NCBI GenBank assembly: GCA_026707585.1
Contig: JAPOWQ010000029.1
Coordinates: forward strand, 293,362-357,361
From: Chloroflexota bacterium
Lineage (GTDB): Bacteria > Chloroflexota > UBA11872
Direction: 5' to 3'
DNA: 64,000 bases
Shown here: positions 20,066 to 29,900 of the stretch, in pieces
How positions within the stretch are numbered: the first letter of the stretch is position 1
Layout of the letters: each line of letters opens with the position of its first letter
Notes under the pieces: generated by a model
What the model saw: only the letters and a program-made list of their open reading frames with translations
What the model was told of the DNA's origin: nothing
The model's database searches: none
Made by a program: the position numbers and the translations under genes

Positions 20066-21559
20066 ATGATCCTGGTCACCGGAGCCACAGGCTACATCGG
20101 CGGACGACTGGTGCCTCGCCTCATTCAGGATGGCCATCGCGTCCGCGTGCTAGTGCGAAGCCGTGCGCGTGCGCGTGCTCGCTCATGGTCCAGTCGGGTC
20201 GAGATCGTGATTGGCGACGTCCTCAGTCCTCATGACCTGTCCAAAGCGCTTCAGGGAGTGCAGACCGCCTACTACCTGATTCACAGCATGACCAGGGGAG
20301 CCAGCTTCGGCAATCTCGATGCCCGTGCAGCCCGCGCCTTCGGTCTGGCAGCACGGGACTCTGGCGTTCAGCGCATCATTTACCTGGGAGGCCTCGGTCA
20401 GCCGGCCGCCGAATTGTCCCGTCACTTGCGCTCGCGTCACGAGACGGGACGAGCGTTGCGCGAAGGCGGGGTTCCCGTCACCGAGTTTCGGGCCGCGGTC
20501 ATTGTCGGCTCTGGCAGCATCTCGTTTGAAATGATTCGGCATCTCGTCGAACGCCTCCCGGTCATGGTCTGTCCCAGGTGGATCTACTCGCGGATTCAAC
20601 CCATCGCGGTTGACGACGTTCTGGCCTACCTGGTTGCGTCGCTCGAAGTGTCCGACAGCCAGGGGCAGATCATCGAGATCGGTGGTCGCGACGTCACGAC
20701 CTATCGAGGATTGATTCTCGGTTATGCAGCCGCACGAGGTCTGCGGCGATTGCTGGTACCCGTTCCGGTTCTAACCCCACGCTTGTCGTCCTATTGGGTT
20801 CACTGGATCACACCCATTCCGTCTGGCATTACCAGTGCGTTGGTGGAGGGGCTTCGCAACGATGTGGTTGTCACGGAACCTCGCGCCCGCAAGCTCTTTC
20901 CGCACATTGAGCCCCTCAACTTCGCCTCGGCGCTCGACCGGGTGATGGAGGACCTTGACCAGGGGCTCATCGATACATCCTGGAGCGACGCCGCCGGCCC
21001 GGCGCCCGAGCCTGGGCGGCAGGTCGTGCTCGAATCAAGTCGAGGATTGATCGTCGAGCGCCGCGGCCGTCGCATCGCGGCCCCCGCTGCCGATGTCTAC
21101 CGGGTGATCGCTGGCATTGGAGCGGCGCGGGGGTGGTACTTCGCCAACTGGACGTGGCGGATTCGCGGAATGCTGGATCGGCTCCTGGGCGGCGCTGGAC
21201 TGCGCCGGGGACGACGGCATCCCGATGACCTGCGCATTGGCGATGCCCTCGACTTCTGGCGAGTCGAGGATCTCGAAGTCGACCGCCGTATTCGGCTGCG
21301 CGCTGAGATGAAACTCCCCGGTCGGGCTTGGCTTCAATACAGACTCACGGCGGCGCCTGACGGATCAACCCACATCGATCAGGCGGCCGCGTTTAGTCCG
21401 AAGGGACTGGCCGGTCTCCTCTACTGGTATGCCTTGTACCCCGTACACGCCTGGATCTTTGATGGGTTGGCCACAGCCATTGCCAAACGTGCCGAGCGTG
21501 CGGCGGCGCCCCCGGCAGGATTCGAACCTGCGACCCACGGCTTAGAAGTACGGCGGTGA
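20066..21559 (+). CDS. SDR/NmrA-like NAD(P)-binding protein with DUF2867-like C-terminal domain; 3' end altered by island insertion
   Basis: 497 residues. The N-terminus has the nucleotide-binding GATGYIGG (residues 6-13) and GDV...AYYLIHSM, as in the YbjT/NmrA-like group. From about residue 325 a second, lipid- or ligand-binding-like domain (RVIAGIGAARGWYFANWTWR, then DALDFWRVED) resembles DUF2867. The last 16 codons translate the tRNA 3'-end repeat and stop just inside the island. If the island is removed in silico at the 47-bp repeats, the frame would run on through the tRNA antisense to a TAA near 50647. The insertion therefore changed the C-terminus, but all recognisable domains remain. 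Confidence 0.85.
   Translation: MILVTGATGYIGGRLVPRLIQDGHRVRVLVRSRARARARSWSSRVEIVIGDVLSPHDLSKALQGVQTAYYLIHSMTRGASFGNLDARAARAFGLAARDSGVQRIIYLGGLGQPAAELSRHLRSRHETGRALREGGVPVTEFRAAVIVGSGSISFEMIRHLVERLPVMVCPRWIYSRIQPIAVDDVLAYLVASLEVSDSQGQIIEIGGRDVTTYRGLILGYAAARGLRRLLVPVPVLTPRLSSYWVHWITPIPSGITSALVEGLRNDVVVTEPRARKLFPHIEPLNFASALDRVMEDLDQGLIDTSWSDAAGPAPEPGRQVVLESSRGLIVERRGRRIAAPAADVYRVIAGIGAARGWYFANWTWRIRGMLDRLLGGAGLRRGRRHPDDLRIGDALDFWRVEDLEVDRRIRLRAEMKLPGRAWLQYRLTAAPDGSTHIDQAAAFSPKGLAGLLYWYALYPVHAWIFDGLATAIAKRAERAAAPPAGFEPATHGLEVRR
21502..21548. repeat. Left 47-bp direct repeat (attL), tRNA-Arg 3' half
   Basis: Identical over 47 bp to 50517-50563. Bases 21507-21548 equal the 3' half of the tRNA-Arg gene, from the anticodon loop to the discriminator base, on the minus strand. 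Only this half is present here, as expected for the displaced original 3' end after site-specific integration. Confidence 0.93.
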
Positions 21560-22189
21560 CACGCACCCCGCGCGAGCCATCCCAAACCTGTTACGGCTTC
21601 GAGGCCGATTTACAGGCCGTTGCCCCCTTCCAGGAACAATGGCACGGAAATTCTACCCTAATTCGGGGGAAACTCCGCCTGCGCCAGCGCCAGGAACTCG
21701 CGAGTCACGACTTCCACCGCCGGGCGGCGGGTAGGCCGCCCAGAGGTGCTGGTGGCTGCGCAGGCCCAATCGCGCTGCGATGACGGCCATGGGCTGGCCG
21801 TCGCAGAAGAGTTGCAGCGCCAGGGCCTGTCGCGGGGTCAGGACCGCCAAGGCCCCGCTCGGTCACCTGCTCAAAGAGCGCCCGCGTCGCGTATACGTCG
21901 GCGAAGGCACTGCGGCGAAACCGGCGGCGCGCGAGGCGTTGGACGCCAGGCAGGCTCACCAACGGCGAGTCGAGCAGGCGATACCCGTCGGCGCGGTGCC
22001 GCAGGGCGTCGTCGACCCAGCGGTAGTAGGCGGCGAACGACCGCCGGCCGCGGCGGGCTGCCCGTCGTGCGTGGGGCCGCCCGGAGATCGACGAGGCCGC
22101 GGCCTGGGACATCTGGGTCCTCGTGGTGCACGTACGGTCCCACCTCAGGGTGCCGAGCCGAGGATCCGCGGGGAAGGCAGGATTCCGTA
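21541..22189. repeat. Repeat module copy A (649 bp)
   Basis: Starts in the tRNA core CTTAGAAG and ends in GGCAGGATTCCGTA. It can be aligned along its length with copies B (24213-24810) and C (31418-32064). It carries a broken copy of the HTH gene on the minus strand. Confidence 0.88.
21658..22112 (-). pseudogene. HTH protein gene, copy A, frameshifted
   Basis: It starts MSQAAASSISGRPHAR and matches copy C closely to TRALFEQVTERG. One extra G in a G-run then shifts the frame, so the helix-turn-helix part (in copy C LTPRQALALQLF and onward) is read in another frame. The rest of the HTH coding sequence is still present and well conserved, so inactivation looks recent. Confidence 0.8.
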
Positions 22190-23207
22190 GGCACCCTCGC
22201 CGGCCGCGGAGGCGACGCACCGCCGTTCCACAGCGGTCCCCCTGCATACTGATGGTGGCGCCTGAGTACTGGGTACGGTGCGCCACCCTCCAACGGTGGC
22301 CTGGGCGAAAGCGCGCGCCGTCGGCGATATGGCCGCACCTGAACAAGCCACGCCTTACCGCCCGCGATGGCAACGCGCTGGCCGACGCAAGCTCGCGGGA
22401 TGGGTGCCCGCGGTTCGCCGACGAGGCCCCTTGTCGCGTCGTGCCGACGCACCTGCCCTCGCCGATCCGCTGAGGTGTCAATGGTGAGAGCAGCGCTGCG
22501 GGAATCGCGCTGCGCGTTGACAGCCCTGCGGCCAGCCACGGACACGATCAACGTCCCGTCCGACCCTGGCAGAGCCGGCCGTGCGACGGCGTCGAGAAGG
22601 CGACATCCGTCACGGCCACGACGACCGCGGCCTTCGTGTGCCCGCCCATGCCTTCGATGGCTTGCACCGCCAAGCTTGCGGCCGGCCGTGGCTTCGTGGC
22701 TGAGCGCCGCCGCAACCATGATGCACCCCGTACGTAGCAGAAGCAGCGGTCGACGGAGGGGCGTCGGAACAACATGCGTAAGTGTGCGCGTGCCCTCGCT
22801 GTGCACAAGCGCGAGCGCGCAAATGTCACTGAGAGTCACCTGCGGCATGACCGATCGTCACAAAATCGTCATCTGCAATACGTAAACTTTCCGGCGAACC
22901 TTCTGCACATATTCCAGACGTGACATCCTGCGCGACGCTTGCTCATCGTCGAGTCGTCAAGCGTGATTCTTGACGTCGGCGCTACGTCTGGCCGTGCTTA
23001 GCCTTACGGCGGGTGACCCGATTTACTGGATATGCCTCCGGTGGCAAAGTATATGGTTCAGCAGTATTCTTAGGATCACTTCTGTCTATGGCGTCGAGCA
23101 TAGGGTGAATTACTCTCGCTTCAGCTATTCGCATCCCCACATCTAAAGCTAAGGACGGCCAAAGGACCAAATGGACAACAGGAGAGTGCACAGCGAACAA
23201 ATGTGAC
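22190..23207. other. Stretch of about 1 kb without an intact gene; possible flavin-binding protein remnant
   Basis: No complete gene is seen. On the minus strand at about 22459-22566 one frame reads GTLIVSVAGRRAVNAQRDSR followed by ALTIDT. That recalls the strand pair of pyridoxamine-phosphate-oxidase-like flavoproteins, but it is isolated and interrupted. From about 22880 the DNA becomes AT-richer and leads into the next gene. Confidence 0.35.
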
Positions 23208-24209
23208 ATGCTTGCAAGCAAAATACGTCTCATTACGAAAACCTGTATTGTCCTCCTGATTGCCCTATTGGCCATGAGCAGTACACCTGATGAGCCGTCG
23301 GTGGATGCAACAGACATCCTAGAGCGGCTTTTTGTATTAGAGGAACTTTTGGAGATTGGAAGTAGCCCTATTGATCCTTACATCTACCGCCTGAAGTACG
23401 ACGCCGCTCCGTATCCGATCTCCTTCCCGCCGTTTGATACCGATGTACTCACGACTGCGGCAAATGAATGCTGGCACATATCGATCGCTCTGGGCATGCT
23501 TGCCACGGCCAAATCAAATAGCCAGATCACACTTGATGTATACGCCTACCCAGACTTGGTGGTGGCACAAGTTCCCGAGGCTGCCGTATACGACGTTGCC
23601 CAAAGCTATCTTGCCGTTACGTGCACAAGTCTAAATCGTGGACGCAGCCAACTAGGTATTGGTAATCGAATCTATGAAGTATCTCCCGATTCAACCATGC
23701 ATATTGACGTGTATGAACGTGCCGGCATATTCTTGGATACTGCGTCGAGTGCACTATCGTCGACCGTCCACATTCTCGGTGACAACCCAGCAGAGTATGG
23801 GCTACATGGGCGTAACTATTCGCTATCTTCACTATCAAAAGAACATCGTGATCTGCTTGTCACTGCTCTGTGGACAAGAGCGGATTCAGAAGTGAATCGG
23901 ATTGCTGATCTGTTTGAACAAATACCAATAACATGCGAAGATGCATCATGCATGGCAACAATGATGCAGGCTGCCGCAGATACATGTGATATTGCCAATG
24001 ATTACATTGGTAAGATTGTTTTTTTGTCAGACGAACCCGATTGGTCGCAAGTTCAGGTACATATGATCCACTACTGTGATGGGCTTGACGGAGTGGTCGA
24101 ACTGCTGGATGCAAATCAAGTTCGTGCTGCTGGACCTGCACTTGATACTGCCTTAGCTTCACTTGCCCTAGCCTTGCCTTATATTGAGCGTCTTCTGGGT
24201 AGTGAGTGA
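23208..24209 (+). CDS. Predicted secreted protein of unknown function
   Basis: 333 residues with an N-terminal basic-hydrophobic signal (KIRLITKTCIVLLIALLAMS) and no lipobox. The mature part is mostly helical in appearance, with scattered cysteines (ANECWH, AVTCTS, ITCEDASCM, ADTCDI, HYCDGL) that could form disulfides outside the cell. I recognise no domain. Base composition is distinctly AT-richer than the chromosome on either side, pointing to foreign origin. It is the only intact gene between repeat modules A and B and is probably the cargo of that segment. It ends 3 bp before the core of module B. Confidence 0.7.
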   Translation: MLASKIRLITKTCIVLLIALLAMSSTPDEPSVDATDILERLFVLEELLEIGSSPIDPYIYRLKYDAAPYPISFPPFDTDVLTTAANECWHISIALGMLATAKSNSQITLDVYAYPDLVVAQVPEAAVYDVAQSYLAVTCTSLNRGRSQLGIGNRIYEVSPDSTMHIDVYERAGIFLDTASSALSSTVHILGDNPAEYGLHGRNYSLSSLSKEHRDLLVTALWTRADSEVNRIADLFEQIPITCEDASCMATMMQAAADTCDIANDYIGKIVFLSDEPDWSQVQVHMIHYCDGLDGVVELLDANQVRAAGPALDTALASLALALPYIERLLGSE

Positions 24210-24212
24210 TTC

Positions 24213-24810
24213 CTTAGAAGAACCAGGGTGACATGCACCCCGCGCGAGCCATCCCAGACCTGTTACGGCCTTGAGGCCGGTTTGCAGGCCGTTGCGCCCT
24301 TCCAGGAACAAAGGCACGGAAATCCTACCGTAGTTCGGGCAGAATACCGCCCGCGCCAGCGCCAGGAACTCGCGGGCCACGGCTTCGATCGCCGGGCGCC
24401 GGTAGGCGCCCCACAAGTGGTGGCGGCTGCGCAGACCCAACCGCGCCACGATGGCGGCCATCGGCTGGCCGTCGCAGAAGAGCTGCGGCGCGTGGGTCTG
24501 CCGCGGGGTCAGAATCGCCGAGGCCTGCTCAATGGCCAGCTGCAAGATCGCCCGCGTTGCGTGCACGTCGGCGAAGGCGCTGCGGCGAGAGCGCCGACGC
24601 GCCAACTGCTGGACGCCGGACAGGCTCATCAACGGCGAGGCGAGCAGGCGATATCCGTCGGCACGGTGCTGCAGGGCGTCGTCGACTCAGTGATAGTAGG
24701 CGGCGAAGGATCGGCGGCCGCAGCCTGGGGCATCCGAGTCCTTGTGGTGCACGGGCAGTCGTACCTCAGAGTGCCGAGCCAAGGATCCAGGAGGAAGGCA
24801 GGATTCCGTA
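24213..24810. repeat. Repeat module copy B (598 bp)
   Basis: Begins with the tRNA core CTTAGAAG, immediately after the secreted-protein gene, and ends in GGCAGGATTCCGTA. Relative to copy C it lacks about 48 bp inside the HTH gene's 5' part. Confidence 0.88.
24330..24733 (-). pseudogene. HTH protein gene, copy B, inactivated
   Basis: Homologous to copy C. It has a deletion near the N-terminus, an in-frame stop (a TGA where copy C encodes Trp of QWVDD), and loss of the normal stop codon, so the frame runs on past the gene. The HTH core SAILTPRQTHAPQLFCDGQP is still readable. Confidence 0.8.
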
Positions 24811-25502
24811 CGCGCAAACCTTCGCTCGAGTTGCCGGGTGAGCAGAATGACGTCAGGCGCTGCGGATGTACATCCGTTGCTCGAACCCTTTCCGTAGTCA
24901 ATGCGCATGGCTCGATGATCAGAGCGGTTGCGCCTCCCGATCATGCGGCCAACGCCCTATTCGAGGGCTAGGTCTAGGGGCATGGGGCGTGTGCTCCCTT
25001 GATAATCTCCGCATGCCCTGTCCCAGTGCGCGATGCGTCCGCTCTCGGACTCGTCCACGTGCGCGTGGACACGGTTCAACCGTTGGCCCTAGCGTTGACC
25101 TTAGGAGATCCCACCTTGGCGGACACGGACTGGGCTACGTCCTGCTGGTCGGCTACCCCCCTAGGGTCGAAGTGTCGCCGGGGTTCGGGCCTCGGCCTTG
25201 GTTGAGCGCCGACGCATCTGTTGTCGGGCTAGGCGGACTGCGTCGCTGGGTGTCTCGGCCAGTTCGGTGACTGGGAGAGGGTTCCTCTCTCGGTCCCTTG
25301 GAAAAATTACGATGTCTACGAAGCCTATAATCCGTCGTTCCTCGACGAAATGTATTCGCAGATTGACACGACTAATGAGTGATCCCGAAAGTGGATTCTG
25401 GGTTCTCTACGCTCGGCGAGGGCGTTCCTACGAAGTCATTCCTGGCCAATACAACCGCACCCTCACCGAAAGCGGGTGCGTTCTACTCTTGGGAGGGTAG
25501 CA
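24811..25502. other. Gap of about 690 bp upstream of the protease gene
   Basis: No gene I can support. Open frames here are short and Arg/Ser/Pro-rich. The last 200 bp become AT-richer and presumably contain the protease promoter. A GGGAGGG ribosome site lies at its end. Confidence 0.5.
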
Positions 25503-26396
25503 ATGCAAACATCAATACTGGAAGACAGCCACATAGCATGCCCATTTCAAGTCCTAATGCTCGACTCGCAAGGGGTCATCGGCCTCGGAACCGCATTCTT
25601 CTATGAGCACGCAGCTGAGAACTTCATTATCACCAACTGGCACAATGTTGTCGGCAAGCATCCCTATACGGGTGAAGCTCTGCATGACGAGCGAAGCCCG
25701 AGTCTCATGGCAGCAAAATGGCCTTCGCTGGAGGGCATTGAAGATCTGGGAGACGGCCTGCTACGTACCCACTTTCAGGCTCAACCCATTTCGATAGAAG
25801 ACGAAGGCCAGCCACTATGGTTTGAGCATCCCGAGTTCGGCTCAGTGTGCGACGTAGTGGCAATTCCATTCCAGAAACCCGACAATTGGCCTCCCGTCAC
25901 CCACAAAGCAGCCAACAAGATCGAGGAAGGTTCAATTCCTATACGTCCTGGAACCTCCGTTGCTGTAATCGGATTCCCACTGGGTTTGAGTACTGGTCCG
26001 GGATTGCCGCTGTTCAAAACCGGCTGCCTCTCCTCAATTCCAGGATTTGAGATCCGACTCGGGGGCGAGTTCTCGCCGGTGGGAGGACTGAAGAGTGGCA
26101 TAAGAACTCCAGCACTGTTGCTTGACGTTCACACACTTCCGGGAATGTCAGGCTCGCCAGTCTTCGCGGAGCATTCGGGTTTGTGGAATCCTGCCGACCC
26201 ATTAGCCTCGGGCATAACTGGAAATTCCGTTATCGGAACTGGCCGTATGTTCCTGGGCTGTCACAGCTCCAGGGTTTTGGGGCTTGAGGACAGAAGTGGG
26301 CTGGGCCTGTGTTTCGGGGAAGACGTGATCAAGGAGATCTGCCAAGCCAGATTCCCAGGGAGTCGATGTGTAGGGATTAGCTCAGAGAGCGCATAA
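25503..26396 (+). CDS. Trypsin-like serine protease
   Basis: 297 residues from the ATG at 25503, preceded by GGGAGGG at a good distance; an in-frame GTG at 25476 is less likely. The catalytic triad of a chymotrypsin-fold peptidase is clear: His47 in FIITNWHNVVG, Asp117 in CDVVAIPF and Ser216 in LPGMSGSPVF. There is no signal peptide or membrane segment, so it should act in the cytoplasm. A large HSP90-like ATPase/nuclease gene follows 547 bp later on the same strand. In bacterial conflict systems intracellular trypsin-like proteases often cleave a partner effector. That role is inferred here, and the intact triad supports a working enzyme. Confidence 0.88.
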   Translation: MQTSILEDSHIACPFQVLMLDSQGVIGLGTAFFYEHAAENFIITNWHNVVGKHPYTGEALHDERSPSLMAAKWPSLEGIEDLGDGLLRTHFQAQPISIEDEGQPLWFEHPEFGSVCDVVAIPFQKPDNWPPVTHKAANKIEEGSIPIRPGTSVAVIGFPLGLSTGPGLPLFKTGCLSSIPGFEIRLGGEFSPVGGLKSGIRTPALLLDVHTLPGMSGSPVFAEHSGLWNPADPLASGITGNSVIGTGRMFLGCHSSRVLGLEDRSGLGLCFGEDVIKEICQARFPGSRCVGISSESA

Positions 26397-26943
26397 CCCA
26401 AGTGCCCTAAGGGCACAGGCCGGCTCTAGGGGGCGTGTCTCGAATCTTGTCTAAACATCGCAAGCTCGGAAGTCAAAGTCAAAGCTGTTGACTTCGTCAA
26501 GTCCGGTGCACCATGGCGTACTGAACTGCAAACCTCTTAGTAGGTGGTCCTCATATAGGAACAAGATCTTCGAACCCTAAATTGACTCAGCAAGCCTCCG
26601 GCACATTGGGGTTGGAGATACTCTCGGTATCGAGGACAGCTCCCGGCCGTCCCGAGATTGGCGGGGATTATCGCCGGAAGGACTATGCAGAGACAATGCG
26701 AAGAATCGCGACAGCGCACTCTTTTCAATGGGTAATCCCGAGTAGTTATACATGTGGAGCCGTAACTCCTCTCTCTCCATCGCCGATCTTACATCGTCCT
26801 ATAGACAAGTCGGCGACATCATGGCCGCAGTCTCACTCCGGATGTGTATCGTTGGTAGGTAATTGGTCTATCGCTGGGAAGATGCTAGCATGACTGTCAC
26901 GGATACCTTCTTAGGATGACCGACGACCGAGGAGTACTTCATC
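26397..26943. other. Gap of 547 bp between protease and ATPase genes
   Basis: No convincing gene. A 103-residue open frame at 26582-26893 (+) has no recognisable features. A GAGGAG ribosome site lies at 26929-26934, 9 bp before the ATPase start. Confidence 0.5.
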
Positions 26944-29900
26944 GTGACAATGCCGAAAAACGAATTTGACTCGATTATAAGCCAGGTACTCACTGACAAC
27001 ACAGCCCAGAGTGTCTTGAATCATCTCACAACATTGGAATCGAACCGTGCCCGCGTGCGGACGCGGTGGATCTGGGAACTACTGCAAAACGCACGGGATG
27101 CATCGGCTAATCCTGATGCAGATCTGATTGCCTCCATCGAGCAGAGCGATGATGAAGTCGTCTTTCGCCACAATGGGAGGCCCTTTGAGCGAGAGGAGAT
27201 AATCCACCTGATTTACCATGGCTCTACAAAGGTCGACAATCCAGAGGACCTCGGACGGTATGGCAGCGGTTTTCTAACTACCCACTTGCTTTCACCTGAG
27301 ATTGGAGTTTCCAGTCAGCTTGAAGATGGTCGGCGTTTCAATTTCCAACTGAAACGCGACGTTGGATCGGTTGGTGAGCTCAGTAAGTCGATGCAGGGTG
27401 CGGCTACAGCTTTTGTGAATTCGCTATCGAATGGGCTGCGTACTGGTTCTTCCTACACCACGGAGTTTCGGTATCCGTTGAGAAACGACGCCTCTGAGGT
27501 CGTGGCGGAGGGCATTGCGACACTGAAGCGATGCGCTCCCTTTGTGGTTGCCTTCAACCGGGAGTTTTCTAGCATCAGGATTGAGTCCTCTGGAAATACC
27601 GTGGAGTTCCGAGTCAGTGGACGTCAGAGCATGAAACAGAACCAATTTGAATTGGTCACGGTGGTAGAGACTAAGAATGGCAACGGCATGGCCCGTGAAT
27701 ACCTTGTGGCACAGGGTGAGAAATCGTCAGTTGCTATTCCAGTAGGATCGGTGACCGACGGGCGTGTGGTGTTGCCGATTGACCACACCCCACGTCTGTT
27801 CTTGGGATTTCCGCTGATGGGTACCGAGAACTTCAGCTTTCCTGCCGTCATCAACAGTTTCCGATTCTCTCCGACGGAACACCGCGACGGCGTGTTTCTA
27901 TGGCAGGCAGAGGACACTCCTGACGCGGCTAACCAAGAAAACCAGGCTGTCATCGAAGAAGCCTGCGAGTTGCTTACCCAGATGCTGCGTTTCGTCGCGT
28001 GTTCTGGCTGGAGGAAAGCCTACCTTCTGGCCGAGATTCCCGAAATACAGACGCAGACATGGCTGAATGAAGAGAGGCTTCGCGAATGTCTAGCCGAGCT
28101 GCTTATAGAGAGAATCCGAGAAACACCCGCGGTTCTTAGTGAATCTGGAGGAGCCCTATCCCCGCAAGACGCCGAACTGCCACTTGCTGGCACCGCAGAA
28201 GGCGTGGTCACCTTGTGGGATCTGCTGGCGGAGTGGCAAGAAGAACAGGACATCTGGCCGAGGCGCGACGAAGCATTCGGCTGGAGTAATGCCGTCAGGA
28301 GTTGGGCTAGACTAACAGATTTTGAAGTTTCGTCATTCATTGAAGGTCTCGATGGTCGAAAACTAGCTTCGAGAGTCCATAGGGTATCGCGGGATCAGTC
28401 AGCCACAACGAGAACCCATCGTGTCAGTCAGTTGGCGTCCCAGTTGAAGGAGGGTGTCTCCGCAATTGACTGGCTCGACCGGTTGATTGGTTTTCTCCGC
28501 AATGAAGGACTGGGGGAGGTAGTCAGTGAACACCGCATCGTTCCAAGTCAGGAGGCTTCTCTCCGAGTCCTGCCCCAACTGCATCGCGACGCGGGAATCA
28601 GTGAGGAACTGAAAAACGTCGCCGACTTCCTGGGTTGGCGAATCAGACCAAGCCTTCGGGACCCTCGGATCGCTTCCGTTTCCGAAGAACTCGGTTTGGG
28701 CGACTGGGATAACGCGTATGTCGTTGGGAAACTTAGCAGAAGAATTCGCGAAAGGGCCGATGAAGACCCAGACGACGATTTCAGGAAGGCGAGCATTGAA
28801 CTCTTCACCTGGATGGTGCAGCAGGAGGCTTGGGAAGCCCTACGCGGTTACCCCGCTGTCTCACGAATGCTAGGCCCCGACCAGCCCACCGCCGTTGTTT
28901 ACCTGCCAAACAATGACCAGGATGTTGAACCTCCGCTTGCCCCCGTCGGGGCATGGCCGGAAGACCTGCGTCCCTTCGCAGACCTCTTCCCTCCAAACCG
29001 TATTCTGGCAGACGATTTCCTTCGTGCGTTCCCCAACGCTGATGACTGGCGACCGCTTGTTGAACTGCATCTGGTCAGGACGGACATTCTCAATCCCAGA
29101 AGTGTCAGCTTCGACCGATTCTATCCCGACCAACCGTTAGATGACGCGGTTGATCATAGGACAGTGAACGAAGTCGAGGTAACGGACGTCTGGCGTCAAT
29201 CGGAAACCATTAATCGTGTACGGGACAGCCAGGAACGTGCCGGGTTGTTCTGGCGTTTTCTAAGCGAGTATCTTGTTCCCAGAAACATCCATAGCCTCGA
29301 CGCCCATACTGCCGACTGCGAGTGTGGAGATAGCCATCGATACTTTCCGGCAGCTTGGCTTGAGCCAGTCCGAGAGAACAGTTGGGTTCGCCTGGCAAAC
29401 GGCAGGCGAGACAGACCCAACGCCCGGTCTCTTGCAAATCTTATGAAGGCTAGTGGATGGACTCCCAGCTCTTCAGACAGAGACTCAGCAGTGGACAAAC
29501 TTCTGGAAGCGATCGACGTGTCTCGCTTCGACCTGATCCTGGAATCCGTCGCCGAAGACAACGATTCCCGCGCAGCAGTTCATAGTGCATTCACAGATAT
29601 ACTGGAAACTGCCAAGGGGAACGTGGACGATCTTGCTCATGTCCCACAGTATCTGGAAGACCTGAGAAACGACGAAGCTCTTCCCGAGGTCCTGAATGAA
29701 CGCCGAGAACGAAGGCGTCAGGTACAGGAAAACCAACATCTGGGCAGCCAGATTGAAGTGTTGGTGAAGCAGAGCTTGGAGGGCGAGGGCTTTACTGTAC
29801 GGCGCACGGGAATCGGTTCAGACTTCGCTATTGAGTTCAACGATATAACCAGATTGGAACTGGCCAAATCAGGCAGAACTTGGTTGGTCGAAGTCAAGGC

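Noticed and set aside
21871-22848. 325-codon minus-strand frame spanning module A and the next 650 bp
   Set aside because: It mixes a frame-shadow of the HTH gene with GC-driven sequence; only a short flavoprotein-like segment in it is worth noting.
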